From assembly GCA_035548055.1 (NCBI GenBank), contig DASZTL010000105.1, positions 1 through 38,762 on the forward strand: DNA of 38,762 bases. Reading direction: 5' to 3'. The position numbers and the translations under genes are program-made. This DNA comes from DASZTV01 sp035548055 (GTDB lineage: Bacteria; Actinomycetota; Actinomycetes; JAFAQI01). Under the pieces are notes generated by a model. That model did no database searches. It had not been told where the DNA came from and saw nothing but the letters and a program-made list of their open reading frames with translations. Shown here one piece after another: positions 16,283 to 23,180 of the stretch; position 1 is the stretch's first letter; every line of letters begins with the position of its first letter.

Positions 16283-17617
16283 CTAGGTCAGGAGGAGCAC
16301 GGCCAACGCCGTCCCCACGGCGGTGCCCAGGCCGCGGGTCATGTTGAGCAACCCGGCCGCCGCCCCCGTGGCGCCCGTCGGCGCGGCCAGCATGATCGCG
16401 CGGTTGTTCGCCGGAGTGAACGCCCCCAGGCCGACGCCGACGAGGCCGAGCCAGGCAGCCAGACCGACACCGAGCGGATGAAGGAACGCGATCGCCGACA
16501 GGGCAGCCACCGAGACCGCCAAACCGCCGCGCGCCACGAGCAGCGGAGCCCGGTCCGCGCAACGCCCCGCCAGCGGTGCGACGAGCCCGATCGCGACGGG
16601 CAACGTGGCGAGCACGAGTCCGGCATTGGCCGGCGAGGAAGTCCCTCGACTCGTCAGGTACAGGGGGATCGCGACGAGGGTGCCGAACAGCAACGCGTAG
16701 CCGGCGAGGGCAGACAACAGGCCACCCACCATCCGCGGAGCGCGCAGTACGGCTGGTGCCACCAGTGGCGCCGCCGCAAGCCTCTCGTGGCGGACGAAGA
16801 CACCCGCGGCCGCGACAGCGACGACTGCCACCACGGAGGCGGCGGGTAGCGCACCCTTGTGTGCCGCCATCGACAGCGCCAGCAAAGCCAGACCGACCGC
16901 CGGAGCGAACAACGCCACACTGCCGATGCCGATCCGTCGTTGTGGCGCAAGGTCACGACTGCGGGGAAGCAGGATCGTCGCGGTCACGACGCCGATCACT
17001 CCCGCCGGGACGTTGACCAGGAACAGCCACCGCCACGATCCGGCCGCGAGGAGCGCGCCCCCCGCGAGCGGGCCGGCGGCAAGTCCGATCGCCTGCGCCG
17101 CAGCCTGCAGCCCGACCATCCGTCCCAGCTTCTCTCGCGGCGCCACGCTGACGATGAGGGCGACGCTGTTGGCCTGCATCAGGGCCGCGCCCACCGCCTG
17201 GACGACCCGGAAGACACATAGCAACGCCACGTCAGGGGCAACCGCGCATGCCGCGCTGGCAACCGTGAAGACAACGAAACCGCCGATGTACAGGGACTTG
17301 CGTCCGATCGCGTCCGCCCACGCTCCGAGCGGTACGACGAGGGCCACAAGCGTGAGGACGTAGGACAGCGTCACCCACTCAGCGGCGTTGACGCCAACGT
17401 GCAGCTGCTGTGACATCCGAGGCAGCGCGACGCTCACGATGCTCGCGTCGAGCTGACCCATGAAGGCGCCCACGCACACCGTGATGACGGCGAGCAACGT
17501 CGCCCGAGGCGACGCGGCGATCCGCCGCGGCCGGGGGGGCTCGAGCAGGTTCAGCAGCCGGTACCCGGCCACCCCCGGCGGCGGTCCGAGCCGCTCGGGC
17601 GCAGCAGAGAGAGGCAC
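16283..17617 (-). CDS. MFS transporter, DHA2-like drug exporter
   Basis: The 444-residue membrane protein has GAFMGQLDASIVSVALP in helix 1 (the D1 motif of DHA drug/proton antiporters), GAWADAIGRKSLYIGG as motif A and AIGLAAGPLAGGALL as motif C. The length gives 12-14 helices. It probably exports a toxic compound. The start is GTG at 17617, with TACAGT six bases upstream. It is divergent from a MarR regulator, and the inverted repeat between them overlaps both promoters, so it is very likely a MarR-controlled exporter. The substrate is unknown. Confidence 0.9.
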   Translation of the reverse strand: MPLSAAPERLGPPPGVAGYRLLNLLEPPRPRRIAASPRATLLAVITVCVGAFMGQLDASIVSVALPRMSQQLHVGVNAAEWVTLSYVLTLVALVVPLGAWADAIGRKSLYIGGFVVFTVASAACAVAPDVALLCVFRVVQAVGAALMQANSVALIVSVAPREKLGRMVGLQAAAQAIGLAAGPLAGGALLAAGSWRWLFLVNVPAGVIGVVTATILLPRSRDLAPQRRIGIGSVALFAPAVGLALLALSMAAHKGALPAASVVAVVAVAAAGVFVRHERLAAAPLVAPAVLRAPRMVGGLLSALAGYALLFGTLVAIPLYLTSRGTSSPANAGLVLATLPVAIGLVAPLAGRCADRAPLLVARGGLAVSVAALSAIAFLHPLGVGLAAWLGLVGVGLGAFTPANNRAIMLAAPTGATGAAAGLLNMTRGLGTAVGTALAVLLLT

Positions 17618-17623
17618 ATCGCT

Positions 17624-17629
17624 ACTGTA
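17624..17629 (-). promoter_or_regulatory. candidate -10 hexamer of the MarR-divergent MFS gene
   Basis: TACAGT on the minus strand ends six bases before the GTG at 17617 and lies inside one arm of the MarR-type inverted repeat, so a bound repressor would cover it. Confidence 0.45.
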
Positions 17630-17649
17630 ACAGAACCTTTCTGTTACAG
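17625..17649. promoter_or_regulatory. inverted repeat between MFS and MarR genes, candidate MarR operator
   Basis: Perfect 9-base arms CTGTAACAG (17625-17633) and CTGTTACAG (17641-17649) enclose seven AT-rich bases. This is the size and place expected of a MarR operator. It overlaps the -10 of the exporter and the possible -35 (GTTACA, 17643-17648) of the MarR gene. Confidence 0.7.
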
Positions 17650-17671
17650 GAATACCCTCACCCCGTACGAT
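17643..17671 (+). promoter_or_regulatory. candidate promoter of the MarR-FluC operon
   Basis: GTTACA (17643-17648), a 17-base spacer and TACGAT (17666-17671) lie eight bases before the GTG at 17680. The -35 lies in the right arm of the inverted repeat, which fits autorepression. Confidence 0.5.
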
Positions 17672-17679
17672 TCGGGACT

Positions 17680-18141
17680 GTGGCCCGATCGTCCAGCGCC
17701 GACCTCGACGCGCTCGCCGACGTCGTCACCCGACTGCGGCGCGCTCTACGACGCCTGGTGCGCTCCGACCTTCCGTTCGACACCCCGATGGCACAGATCG
17801 AGGTGATGCAGCTGCTGGCAGATCGTCCCGGCCTGCGCGCCGGAGAGGTCGGCGAGGCCCTCACGATTGCGCCGACGACCGTCAGCACCCTCGTCGGCGC
17901 CTTGCTCGCTCACGACCTCATCGACCGGCGAGCTGACCCAGACGACCGTCGCGCCTGGCAGCTGTACCTGACTCCGGCGGGCCGGCAGCAGCTCGCCGAC
18001 TGGCAGCAGTCCAACCGCCGGGTGCTTCGCGACGCGGCGTCGGCCCTCGACCTCGCCGACCTCCGCGCGCTTCGCGACGCAGTCCCGGCACTCACCAAGC
18101 TGGTGACACGGCTCGACGCCGGCCGCGGTGACGACTCGTGA
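17680..18141 (+). CDS. MarR-family transcriptional regulator
   Basis: The 153-residue protein has a winged helix-turn-helix: IEVMQLLADRPGLRAGEVGEAL, then the recognition helix region APTTVSTLVGALLAHDLIDR, and the wing with the conserved DxRxW pattern (DPDDRRAWQLYLTPAG, residues 87-102). It starts with GTG at 17680, probably leaderless. The stop overlaps the first fluoride-channel gene in GTGA, so regulator and channels are co-expressed, and the inverted repeat upstream gives a route for control of both this operon and the divergent MFS gene. The inducer is unknown; fluoride itself is not a known MarR ligand. Confidence 0.9.
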   Translation: MARSSSADLDALADVVTRLRRALRRLVRSDLPFDTPMAQIEVMQLLADRPGLRAGEVGEALTIAPTTVSTLVGALLAHDLIDRRADPDDRRAWQLYLTPAGRQQLADWQQSNRRVLRDAASALDLADLRALRDAVPALTKLVTRLDAGRGDDS

Positions 18142-18644
18142 CGCACTCGAGGCCGGCCGAGTGGCCCATCGACCCCGACGTCACCGCGGAGGACATCGGC
18201 CGCCCCCGCCCGCACCATCGGCCCTCGCTCGATCCCGCCCGGCTCGCATTGGTGATGGTGGGCGGCTTCCTGGGTGGGCTGGTGCGCTACGAGGTCGTCG
18301 ACCATTGGGCGACGAGTCGGGGCGACTTCCCGTGGTCGACCTTCGCCGTCAACACCGCCGGGGCCTTCGTGCTGGGGGTCGTGGTGATCGTCGCCCTCGA
18401 CGTGCTCGCCGGAAGTCGCTACCTGCGACCTCTCATGGGCACCGGGCTCTGCGGTGCCCTGACCACATTCAGCTCCGTCGCGGTCGAGGTCGACCAGCTG
18501 TTGCGCCACGGCCACGTCGGTCTGGGAGTCACATACCTCCTCGGGAGCCTGGCTGCCGGATTGGCAGCGGCCGCCTTGGGCGCCACAATCGGCCGGGCTC
18601 TGCCCCCGTCCTCCGGACGGCGCCGGCTAGAAGTGAGCAGCTGA
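18138..18644 (+). CDS. crcB: fluoride ion channel FluC/CrcB, first subunit
   Basis: A 168-residue four-helix protein with an N-terminal extension of about 35 residues. FluC signatures: VGGFLGGLVRYEV (41-53), FAVNTAGAFVLG with the TM2 asparagine Asn72, and the TM3 break GTGLCGALTTFSSV (101-114). FluC channels export fluoride as antiparallel dimers. In this subunit the first Phe of the usual TTFSTF box is kept (Phe111) but the second is Val114. It is followed by a second FluC gene sharing one base, typical of heterodimeric pairs. The start is GTG at 18138 inside the MarR stop. Confidence 0.92.
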   Translation: MTHSRPAEWPIDPDVTAEDIGRPRPHHRPSLDPARLALVMVGGFLGGLVRYEVVDHWATSRGDFPWSTFAVNTAGAFVLGVVVIVALDVLAGSRYLRPLMGTGLCGALTTFSSVAVEVDQLLRHGHVGLGVTYLLGSLAAGLAAAALGATIGRALPPSSGRRRLEVSS

Positions 18645-19012
18645 TGGGCCTGGCACTTTGGGTCTCCCTGGCGGCCGCCATCGGAGCAGCCGGCCGCTAC
18701 TCCCTCGACGTCACGGTCCAGCGCCGCCACTCGTCCGTGCTGCCGTGGGGAACGTTCATCGTCAACGCCACCGGCTCGTTCGCGCTCGGTCTCGTCACCG
18801 GGCTGGCAACTCATCACGGGCTCGGCGGCAGGTGGGCGGCGATCCTCGGAATCGGGCTGCTCGGTGGCTACACCACGTGGAGCACGTTCATGTGGGAGAG
18901 CTTCACGCTCACGGAGCAACGGCGGCTCGGAGCGGCCGTTGCGAACATCAGTGGAAGCCTCGCCGTCGGCCTCTGCGCCGCCGCGGCCGGACTCGCCCTC
19001 GCCCACCTCTAG
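18644..19012 (+). CDS. crcB: fluoride ion channel FluC/CrcB, second subunit
   Basis: A 122-residue four-helix protein. Signatures: AAIGAAGRYSLD (11-22), WGTFIVNATGSFALG with Asn41, and GLLGGYTTWSTFMWE (71-85). Here the first Phe of the box is Trp79 and the second, Phe82, is kept, the reverse of its partner. The ATG at 18644 shares one base with the partner's stop (TGATG). The longer open frame upstream is only an overlap with the first subunit. It forms the fluoride-export pore at the inner membrane together with the first subunit. Confidence 0.92.
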   Translation: MGLALWVSLAAAIGAAGRYSLDVTVQRRHSSVLPWGTFIVNATGSFALGLVTGLATHHGLGGRWAAILGIGLLGGYTTWSTFMWESFTLTEQRRLGAAVANISGSLAVGLCAAAAGLALAHL

Positions 19013-19020
19013 CGGCGAGG

Positions 19021-19749
19021 TCACGCCGACGCGTGCATCTCCCACACGAGGACCTCGGCCGGTGACACCGCAACCACCCGACGTGACCCGGCAGCGGTGA
19101 GCCGCACCGCGTCGCCTTCCGTCAGCTCCCCCGCGCCCTCCAGCTCGACCGATCCGACCGGAACGAAGAGGTGGACGTACGGCGCATCCGGCACCTCGAC
19201 CGACTCCCCCGCTTGCAACCGCGCGGCGTAGAGCGCCGCGTCACGGTTGCCGATCCGGATCGCAGCGTCGTCACGGTGTCGCGGCATCCCCGACGCGACA
19301 GGCGCCAGCTTCCCGCGCATCGCGGCGTCCTCGATCTCGAGCTGTTCGTAGCCAGGAGTGACCCCGGCCGTGTCAGGCACCACCCACATCTGGACGAAGC
19401 GGACCGGGTCCGTCATCGACTGGACCGAGTCGTTCTTCTCGGAGTGCAAGATGCCGGTGCCTGCGCTCATTCGCTGCGCCAGCCCGGGATAGATGACGCC
19501 ATGGTTGCCCTCGGAGTCCTGATGCACGAGCGCGCCACGCAGCACCCAGGTCACGATCTCCATGTCGCGATGCGGATGCGTCTCGAAGCCGGTGCCGGGA
19601 GCGACGATGTCGTCGTTGTTCACCAGCAACAGCCCGTGGTGGGTGTTCGACGCGTCGTAATGCGGACCGAACGAGAACGAGTGCTTGGAGTCCAACCACG
19701 AGATCCGGGTCTGGGCCCGGTCAGCCGCCCGCCGAACATCAACTGTCAC
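19021..19749 (-). CDS. pirin-family protein (bicupin)
   Basis: The 242-residue protein has two cupin domains. The N-terminal one carries the pirin metal site: GFETHPHRDMEIVTWV gives His58 and His60, and GTGILHSEKND gives His102 and Glu104. These bind one Fe ion, and some bacterial members act as quercetin dioxygenases while others only bind partners. The C-terminal cupin is more divergent. I chose GTG at 19749, because AGGTGGG lies about five bases upstream and TVDVRRAADR is the expected beginning; a longer frame would read through the hairpin repeat at 19766-19823 and the end of the next gene. Confidence 0.9.
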   Translation of the reverse strand: MTVDVRRAADRAQTRISWLDSKHSFSFGPHYDASNTHHGLLLVNNDDIVAPGTGFETHPHRDMEIVTWVLRGALVHQDSEGNHGVIYPGLAQRMSAGTGILHSEKNDSVQSMTDPVRFVQMWVVPDTAGVTPGYEQLEIEDAAMRGKLAPVASGMPRHRDDAAIRIGNRDAALYAARLQAGESVEVPDAPYVHLFVPVGSVELEGAGELTEGDAVRLTAAGSRRVVAVSPAEVLVWEMHASA

Positions 19750-19765
19750 GATTCCCACCTGTCGT

Positions 19766-19823
19766 CGAGGCCAACGCTCTTGGCCCAACAACGCCGGAGT
19801 TGGGCCTATTTCGTCGGCCTCGG
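19766..19823. repeat. 58-base hairpin repeat, copy 1
   Basis: It shares nearly its whole sequence with 21765-21827 in the same orientation. The outer stem is CGAGGCCAACG against CGTCGGCCTCG (one mismatch); the inner stem is GGCCCAAC against GTTGGGCC (perfect) with a nine-base loop. It lies between the pirin start and the propeller gene, and its right end encodes the last five residues and stop of the propeller protein. Confidence 0.8.
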
Positions 19824-21137
19824 CACCGAGCCAATGCTGAACAGGCCGGGTACGCCGACGGGACGCCACTGTTGGCCATCCCAATGCAGGATCAGGGCGG
19901 CGAGCGCGGGTGCGGTGGCGGACTTTCCCGCGTTCTGCCCATAGGCGTACCCAACCGCCCAGGCATCGTTGGCCGACACCGTCACGACACCGCCGAGCTC
20001 CGCCTCGAACTGCCTCACCCGGGCCGGCAGCGTCAGCCGAACGTTGCGCCATGTGCCGTCCACCAGGTGGGCGAGGAGATAGCGGTCACAGCATGGGTTC
20101 CCCACCGCCCAGATGTGATCGGGGTCGCTACCCGAGACCGCCGATGGACCGGGCGTCTGGGTCAGCGCGTGCGGACTCGGAACGCGCACCCACCGCGTGC
20201 CGTCCCACTTGAAGTAGAGGGAGTCCCCGTAGCCGGGACCATTGGTAGCGCCGACGGCCCAGATGCCTCCGGCACCGTCGGTGCCAAGGGCGGACGGGCC
20301 GCTGGACGTGTGATGCGGAATCGACGGCATCGGCACCGACTGCCACCCCGACCCGGTCCAGTGAAAGCCGATTCGCTTCCGCACCGCGGCGCCAATCGTC
20401 CACACGTCGGACGGAGACAGGGCAAGAACGCTCGACAACCCGTTGTAGCGGTGATCGACGTTAGGCGTGGGCACGACGCTCCAACGGCCGCCGTCCCAGT
20501 GCATGGCGAGGGTGTGGCTTCCGATGCTGTTGGCGGGCAAGCGTGCGCCGTGTCGGCTACCCACCAGCCAGGCGTCGCTCGGCCCCGACGCCGAGATCGA
20601 GCTGATCTCGAGTCCGGGCACGCGCGGAACCGGCGTACGTTGCCAGCTTGACCCATCCCAGTGGAGGACACGACGGTCACCAACAGCCCATACGTCGTCG
20701 GGACCGCCACTTGCCGCGGCACGGATCTCACCGATCCTTGGATGCGGGACCGTCGCCCACCGACTGCCATCGAAACGCAGGATCACGCCACTCATCGATC
20801 CGCGACCCGGCTGGAACTTGTGCTGATGCGCGCCGAACGCCCACACGTCGAGCGGGCTCGATCCCACGACGGACGTCAATCGATACCCGTACTGCGGCGG
20901 GACCGGCCCGCCACGGACAAACGGACCGGTGGTCGCGGGGTGAGAAGCGGGGCCACTGCGCGCACGGCCCTGGTCGACGTGGGTAGCGGCAACCACGATC
21001 CCGGCAACCAAAACGGAGATCGCCAACGGCATCGCGACCACGACAGTGCGCGGACGGTGGCTTCGAGCCGACGAGGTTGCCGCCACCGCACGCAAGTCAT
21101 CGCCAAGGGTCTTCAAGAACTCGATGTCGTCGGTCAC
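19806..21137 (-). CDS. membrane-anchored seven-bladed beta-propeller protein, partner of an ECF sigma factor
   Basis: The 443-residue product has about 30 cytoplasmic residues (MTDDIEFLKTLGDDLRAVA), one membrane helix at about 31-52, and a long outer part. Seven copies of a blade motif of the type S..D.W..G are visible: DVWAFG (97), DVWAVG (148), DAWLVG (188), then DVWTIG, GIWAVG, HIWAVG and DAWAVG. Each is followed by a hWDG..W..VP.P strand pair, so a seven-bladed propeller is likely. The GTG at 21137 overlaps the sigma gene stop in GTGA; an in-frame TTG at 21143 is less likely. The layout is that of an anti-sigma or sensor protein, but the zinc-binding anti-sigma motif is missing. Function is inferred from position. 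Confidence 0.75.
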   Translation of the reverse strand: MTDDIEFLKTLGDDLRAVAATSSARSHRPRTVVVAMPLAISVLVAGIVVAATHVDQGRARSGPASHPATTGPFVRGGPVPPQYGYRLTSVVGSSPLDVWAFGAHQHKFQPGRGSMSGVILRFDGSRWATVPHPRIGEIRAAASGGPDDVWAVGDRRVLHWDGSSWQRTPVPRVPGLEISSISASGPSDAWLVGSRHGARLPANSIGSHTLAMHWDGGRWSVVPTPNVDHRYNGLSSVLALSPSDVWTIGAAVRKRIGFHWTGSGWQSVPMPSIPHHTSSGPSALGTDGAGGIWAVGATNGPGYGDSLYFKWDGTRWVRVPSPHALTQTPGPSAVSGSDPDHIWAVGNPCCDRYLLAHLVDGTWRNVRLTLPARVRQFEAELGGVVTVSANDAWAVGYAYGQNAGKSATAPALAALILHWDGQQWRPVGVPGLFSIGSVPRPTK

Positions 21138-21718
21138 GACCAACTCCCAACGGTGGGCTCGAGCAGTCCGGCCAGCCGCGACAACCCGCGGCTAACCCGC
21201 GCCCGTGCGGCGAGCTCGCTACAGCCGATGAGCCGGGCAACGTCGGCGTACGGACGGCCCTCGACAACCCGCAGCGTCACCGCCTCCTGTTGCTCAGTCG
21301 ACAGCTTCGACAGCGCCCCGGCAACCGCCCGCCCCACGGCCTCGAAGTCGATGAGTGCCTCGATCCGGTCGTAGTCGGAAGCATTCAGCGGGCGAATCGG
21401 AACGCCAAGTCGGTCGCGGGCGCGGGTTTCCGCCTGCGCCTTACGTCGCGCGCGTGAAAGCTGGCGTCTGGCAATCGTGTACAGCCATGCTTCCGCGCTG
21501 CTGTCGGCCCTGATGCGAAACCGAGTACGTGACGCGAACGCCTGGGCGAACGTCTCCGCCGTGAGGTCCGCGGCCAAGTCCGGATCAAAGGTCCGACGCG
21601 CGAAGAAGGCCAGCATCGGTCCGGCGCACCGCTCGTAGAAGACGCTGAACAGAAGTGGGTCCGCAACGGAGCCGGCAAGCAGCTGCTCGTCGGTGTGCTC
21701 GACCGGACCCGGCTTCAC
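21134..21718 (-). CDS. RNA polymerase sigma factor, ECF-type
   Basis: The 194-residue sigma factor has region 2 at about residues 25-95 (FYERCAGPMLAFFARRT..DLAADLTAETFAQAF, then AEAWLYTIARRQLSRARR) and region 4 at about 135-185 (LSTEQQEAVTLRVVEGRPYADVARLIGCSELAARARVSRGLSRL), with no region 1 or 3. It should direct RNA polymerase to a small regulon. Its stop overlaps the propeller gene by four bases, and the pair is flanked by the two copies of the hairpin repeat. The start is GTG at 21718. Unlike Zn-type ECF pairs, the partner has no HxxxCxxC motif, so how this sigma factor is held or released is not evident. Confidence 0.9.
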   Translation of the reverse strand: MKPGPVEHTDEQLLAGSVADPLLFSVFYERCAGPMLAFFARRTFDPDLAADLTAETFAQAFASRTRFRIRADSSAEAWLYTIARRQLSRARRKAQAETRARDRLGVPIRPLNASDYDRIEALIDFEAVGRAVAGALSKLSTEQQEAVTLRVVEGRPYADVARLIGCSELAARARVSRGLSRLAGLLEPTVGSWS

Positions 21719-21764
21719 ACCTACTTCTATGCCAGAAGCGCCCTACGTGTGACGCTGCCACCCT

Positions 21765-21827
21765 TCCGAGGCCAACGCTCTTGGCCCTAACAACGCCGCC
21801 GCAGCTAGGCCTATTTCGTTGGCCTCG
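21765..21827. repeat. 63-base hairpin repeat, copy 2
   Basis: Same orientation and near-identical sequence to 19766-19823, with a few extra bases in the loop. The outer stem CCGAGGCCAACG against CGTTGGCCTCGG is perfect over 12 bases; the inner stem is weaker than in copy 1. It lies between the sigma gene start and the stop of the flavoenzyme gene. Confidence 0.8.
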
Positions 21828-21830
21828 GGG

Positions 21831-23180
21831 TTAGAGGAGGACGCCCGGGTTGAGCAGTCCTTGCGGGTCGAGGGCGGACTTGATCGACCGCATCACGGCG
21901 ATCTCCTCCCTCGACCGCGACAGCCCGAGGTAGTCGCGCTTGTGACGGCCGACGCCGTGCTCGGCACTGATCGACCCGCCGTACGACGACACCAGCTTCA
22001 GCACGGCCTCGGTAACCACCTCGTCATGGTCGAGCGCACCGAGGACGTTGACGTGAAGGTTGCCTTCGTTGACGTGACCGAACAGCACGAGACGAGCGCC
22101 CGGTGCCGCAGCCTCGACCACCCCCGGCAACGCATCGACCAGGGCAGGAAGCTCGCCGATCGGCACTGCCACATCGAGCTTCACCGGCACACCGTTCGCA
22201 TTGATCGACTCGGTGTGCGACTCGCGGTACGCCCACAGCGCGTGCCTGCCCCGCGCATCGGTCGCCACCGTGGCGTCGAGGACGACCTCTCCGGCCGACT
22301 CGAGCGCCCCGAGCAGGTCGTCGTCGGGATCCAAGCGGTCGGCGCACTCGAGCAACACATAGGCAGGATGCTGCTCGGTGAATGGCATCGGCAGCCCGGT
22401 GTGCCCGCACACCAGATCGAGCCCGTCGGCGTAGAACAGCTCTGCGGCCTCCAAGGACGGCAGCGAGCGCGCGGCGACTACCAGGTCGACGGCGTCACGA
22501 GTGCTTCCGACAGCTACCAGCGCGACGGCCCGGCCCGGCAGCAACGGCACCAGGCGCAGCCGCAGCCGCGTCAGGACGCCGAGTGTTCCCTCGGCGCCGG
22601 CAAGCAGCGAGACGAGATCGAACCCGGTGTTGTCCTTGGGCAGACCGGCCAACCGGGTCACCACCGACCCGTCCGGCATGACCGCCTCGACGCCCGCAAT
22701 CTGGGCACGCATCGTGCCGTAGCGCAGCACTCGCTCACCGCCCGCGTTTGTCGACGTCATGCCACCGACCGTGCACGACTCGCGCGCCGCGAAGTCGACA
22801 CCGACATCGAGGCCCAGTTTGCGCACGACCGCCTGCACCGCCGACAACGTCGCCCCGGCGCCCACGGTGACCTGGGCGGACAGCGGGTCCACCTCGCCGA
22901 TCTCGTCGAGCCGCTTGGTGCTGAGCACGACCGCCCCATCCACCGGGACCGAGCCACCGACGAGTCCGGTGTTACCGCCCTGGACGCAGATCTGCACGCC
23001 CTCCTGGCGACACACGGCGACGACGGCTGCTACCTCACCGGTATCGGCGGGTCGCACCACGCAGCCGGCCTTCGCGCGAAATCGCCCGGTCCAGTCCGAT
23101 TCGTACGACGCAACGACGTCTCGGTCGACCAGCAGGTGCGCCTCCCCGACGATCTCGCGAAGCCGGCCCTCGACGCTCAC
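21831..23180 (-). CDS. FAD-linked oxidase, D-2-hydroxyglutarate dehydrogenase-like
   Basis: The 449-residue flavoenzyme is of the GlcD/D2HGDH group. The FAD-binding PCMH domain has QGGNTGLVGGSVP (67-79), and GGMTSTNAGGERVLRYG follows. The C-terminal FAD-oxidase domain has FGHVNEGNLHVNV with metal ligands His369 and His376, and SAEHGVGRHK around 406-414. GNLH rather than GNFH points to D2HGDH instead of D-lactate dehydrogenase. It would oxidise D-2-hydroxyglutarate to 2-oxoglutarate. The start overlaps the SerA stop by four bases, so the two are made together. D-lactate or glycolate as substrate remains possible. Confidence 0.85.
   Translation of the reverse strand: MSVEGRLREIVGEAHLLVDRDVVASYESDWTGRFRAKAGCVVRPADTGEVAAVVAVCRQEGVQICVQGGNTGLVGGSVPVDGAVVLSTKRLDEIGEVDPLSAQVTVGAGATLSAVQAVVRKLGLDVGVDFAARESCTVGGMTSTNAGGERVLRYGTMRAQIAGVEAVMPDGSVVTRLAGLPKDNTGFDLVSLLAGAEGTLGVLTRLRLRLVPLLPGRAVALVAVGSTRDAVDLVVAARSLPSLEAAELFYADGLDLVCGHTGLPMPFTEQHPAYVLLECADRLDPDDDLLGALESAGEVVLDATVATDARGRHALWAYRESHTESINANGVPVKLDVAVPIGELPALVDALPGVVEAAAPGARLVLFGHVNEGNLHVNVLGALDHDEVVTEAVLKLVSSYGGSISAEHGVGRHKRDYLGLSRSREEIAVMRSIKSALDPQGLLNPGVLL

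Noticed and set aside
17618..18137. Fluoride riboswitch for the fluC pair
   Set aside because: The channels start inside the MarR stop codon, and the 62 bases before MarR hold an operator and promoter; no crcB-motif RNA was seen.
19750..20052. Longer start for the pirin gene
   Set aside because: The extension would read through the hairpin repeat and the propeller gene end, whereas GTG at 19749 has a good ribosome-binding site and begins the conserved domain.
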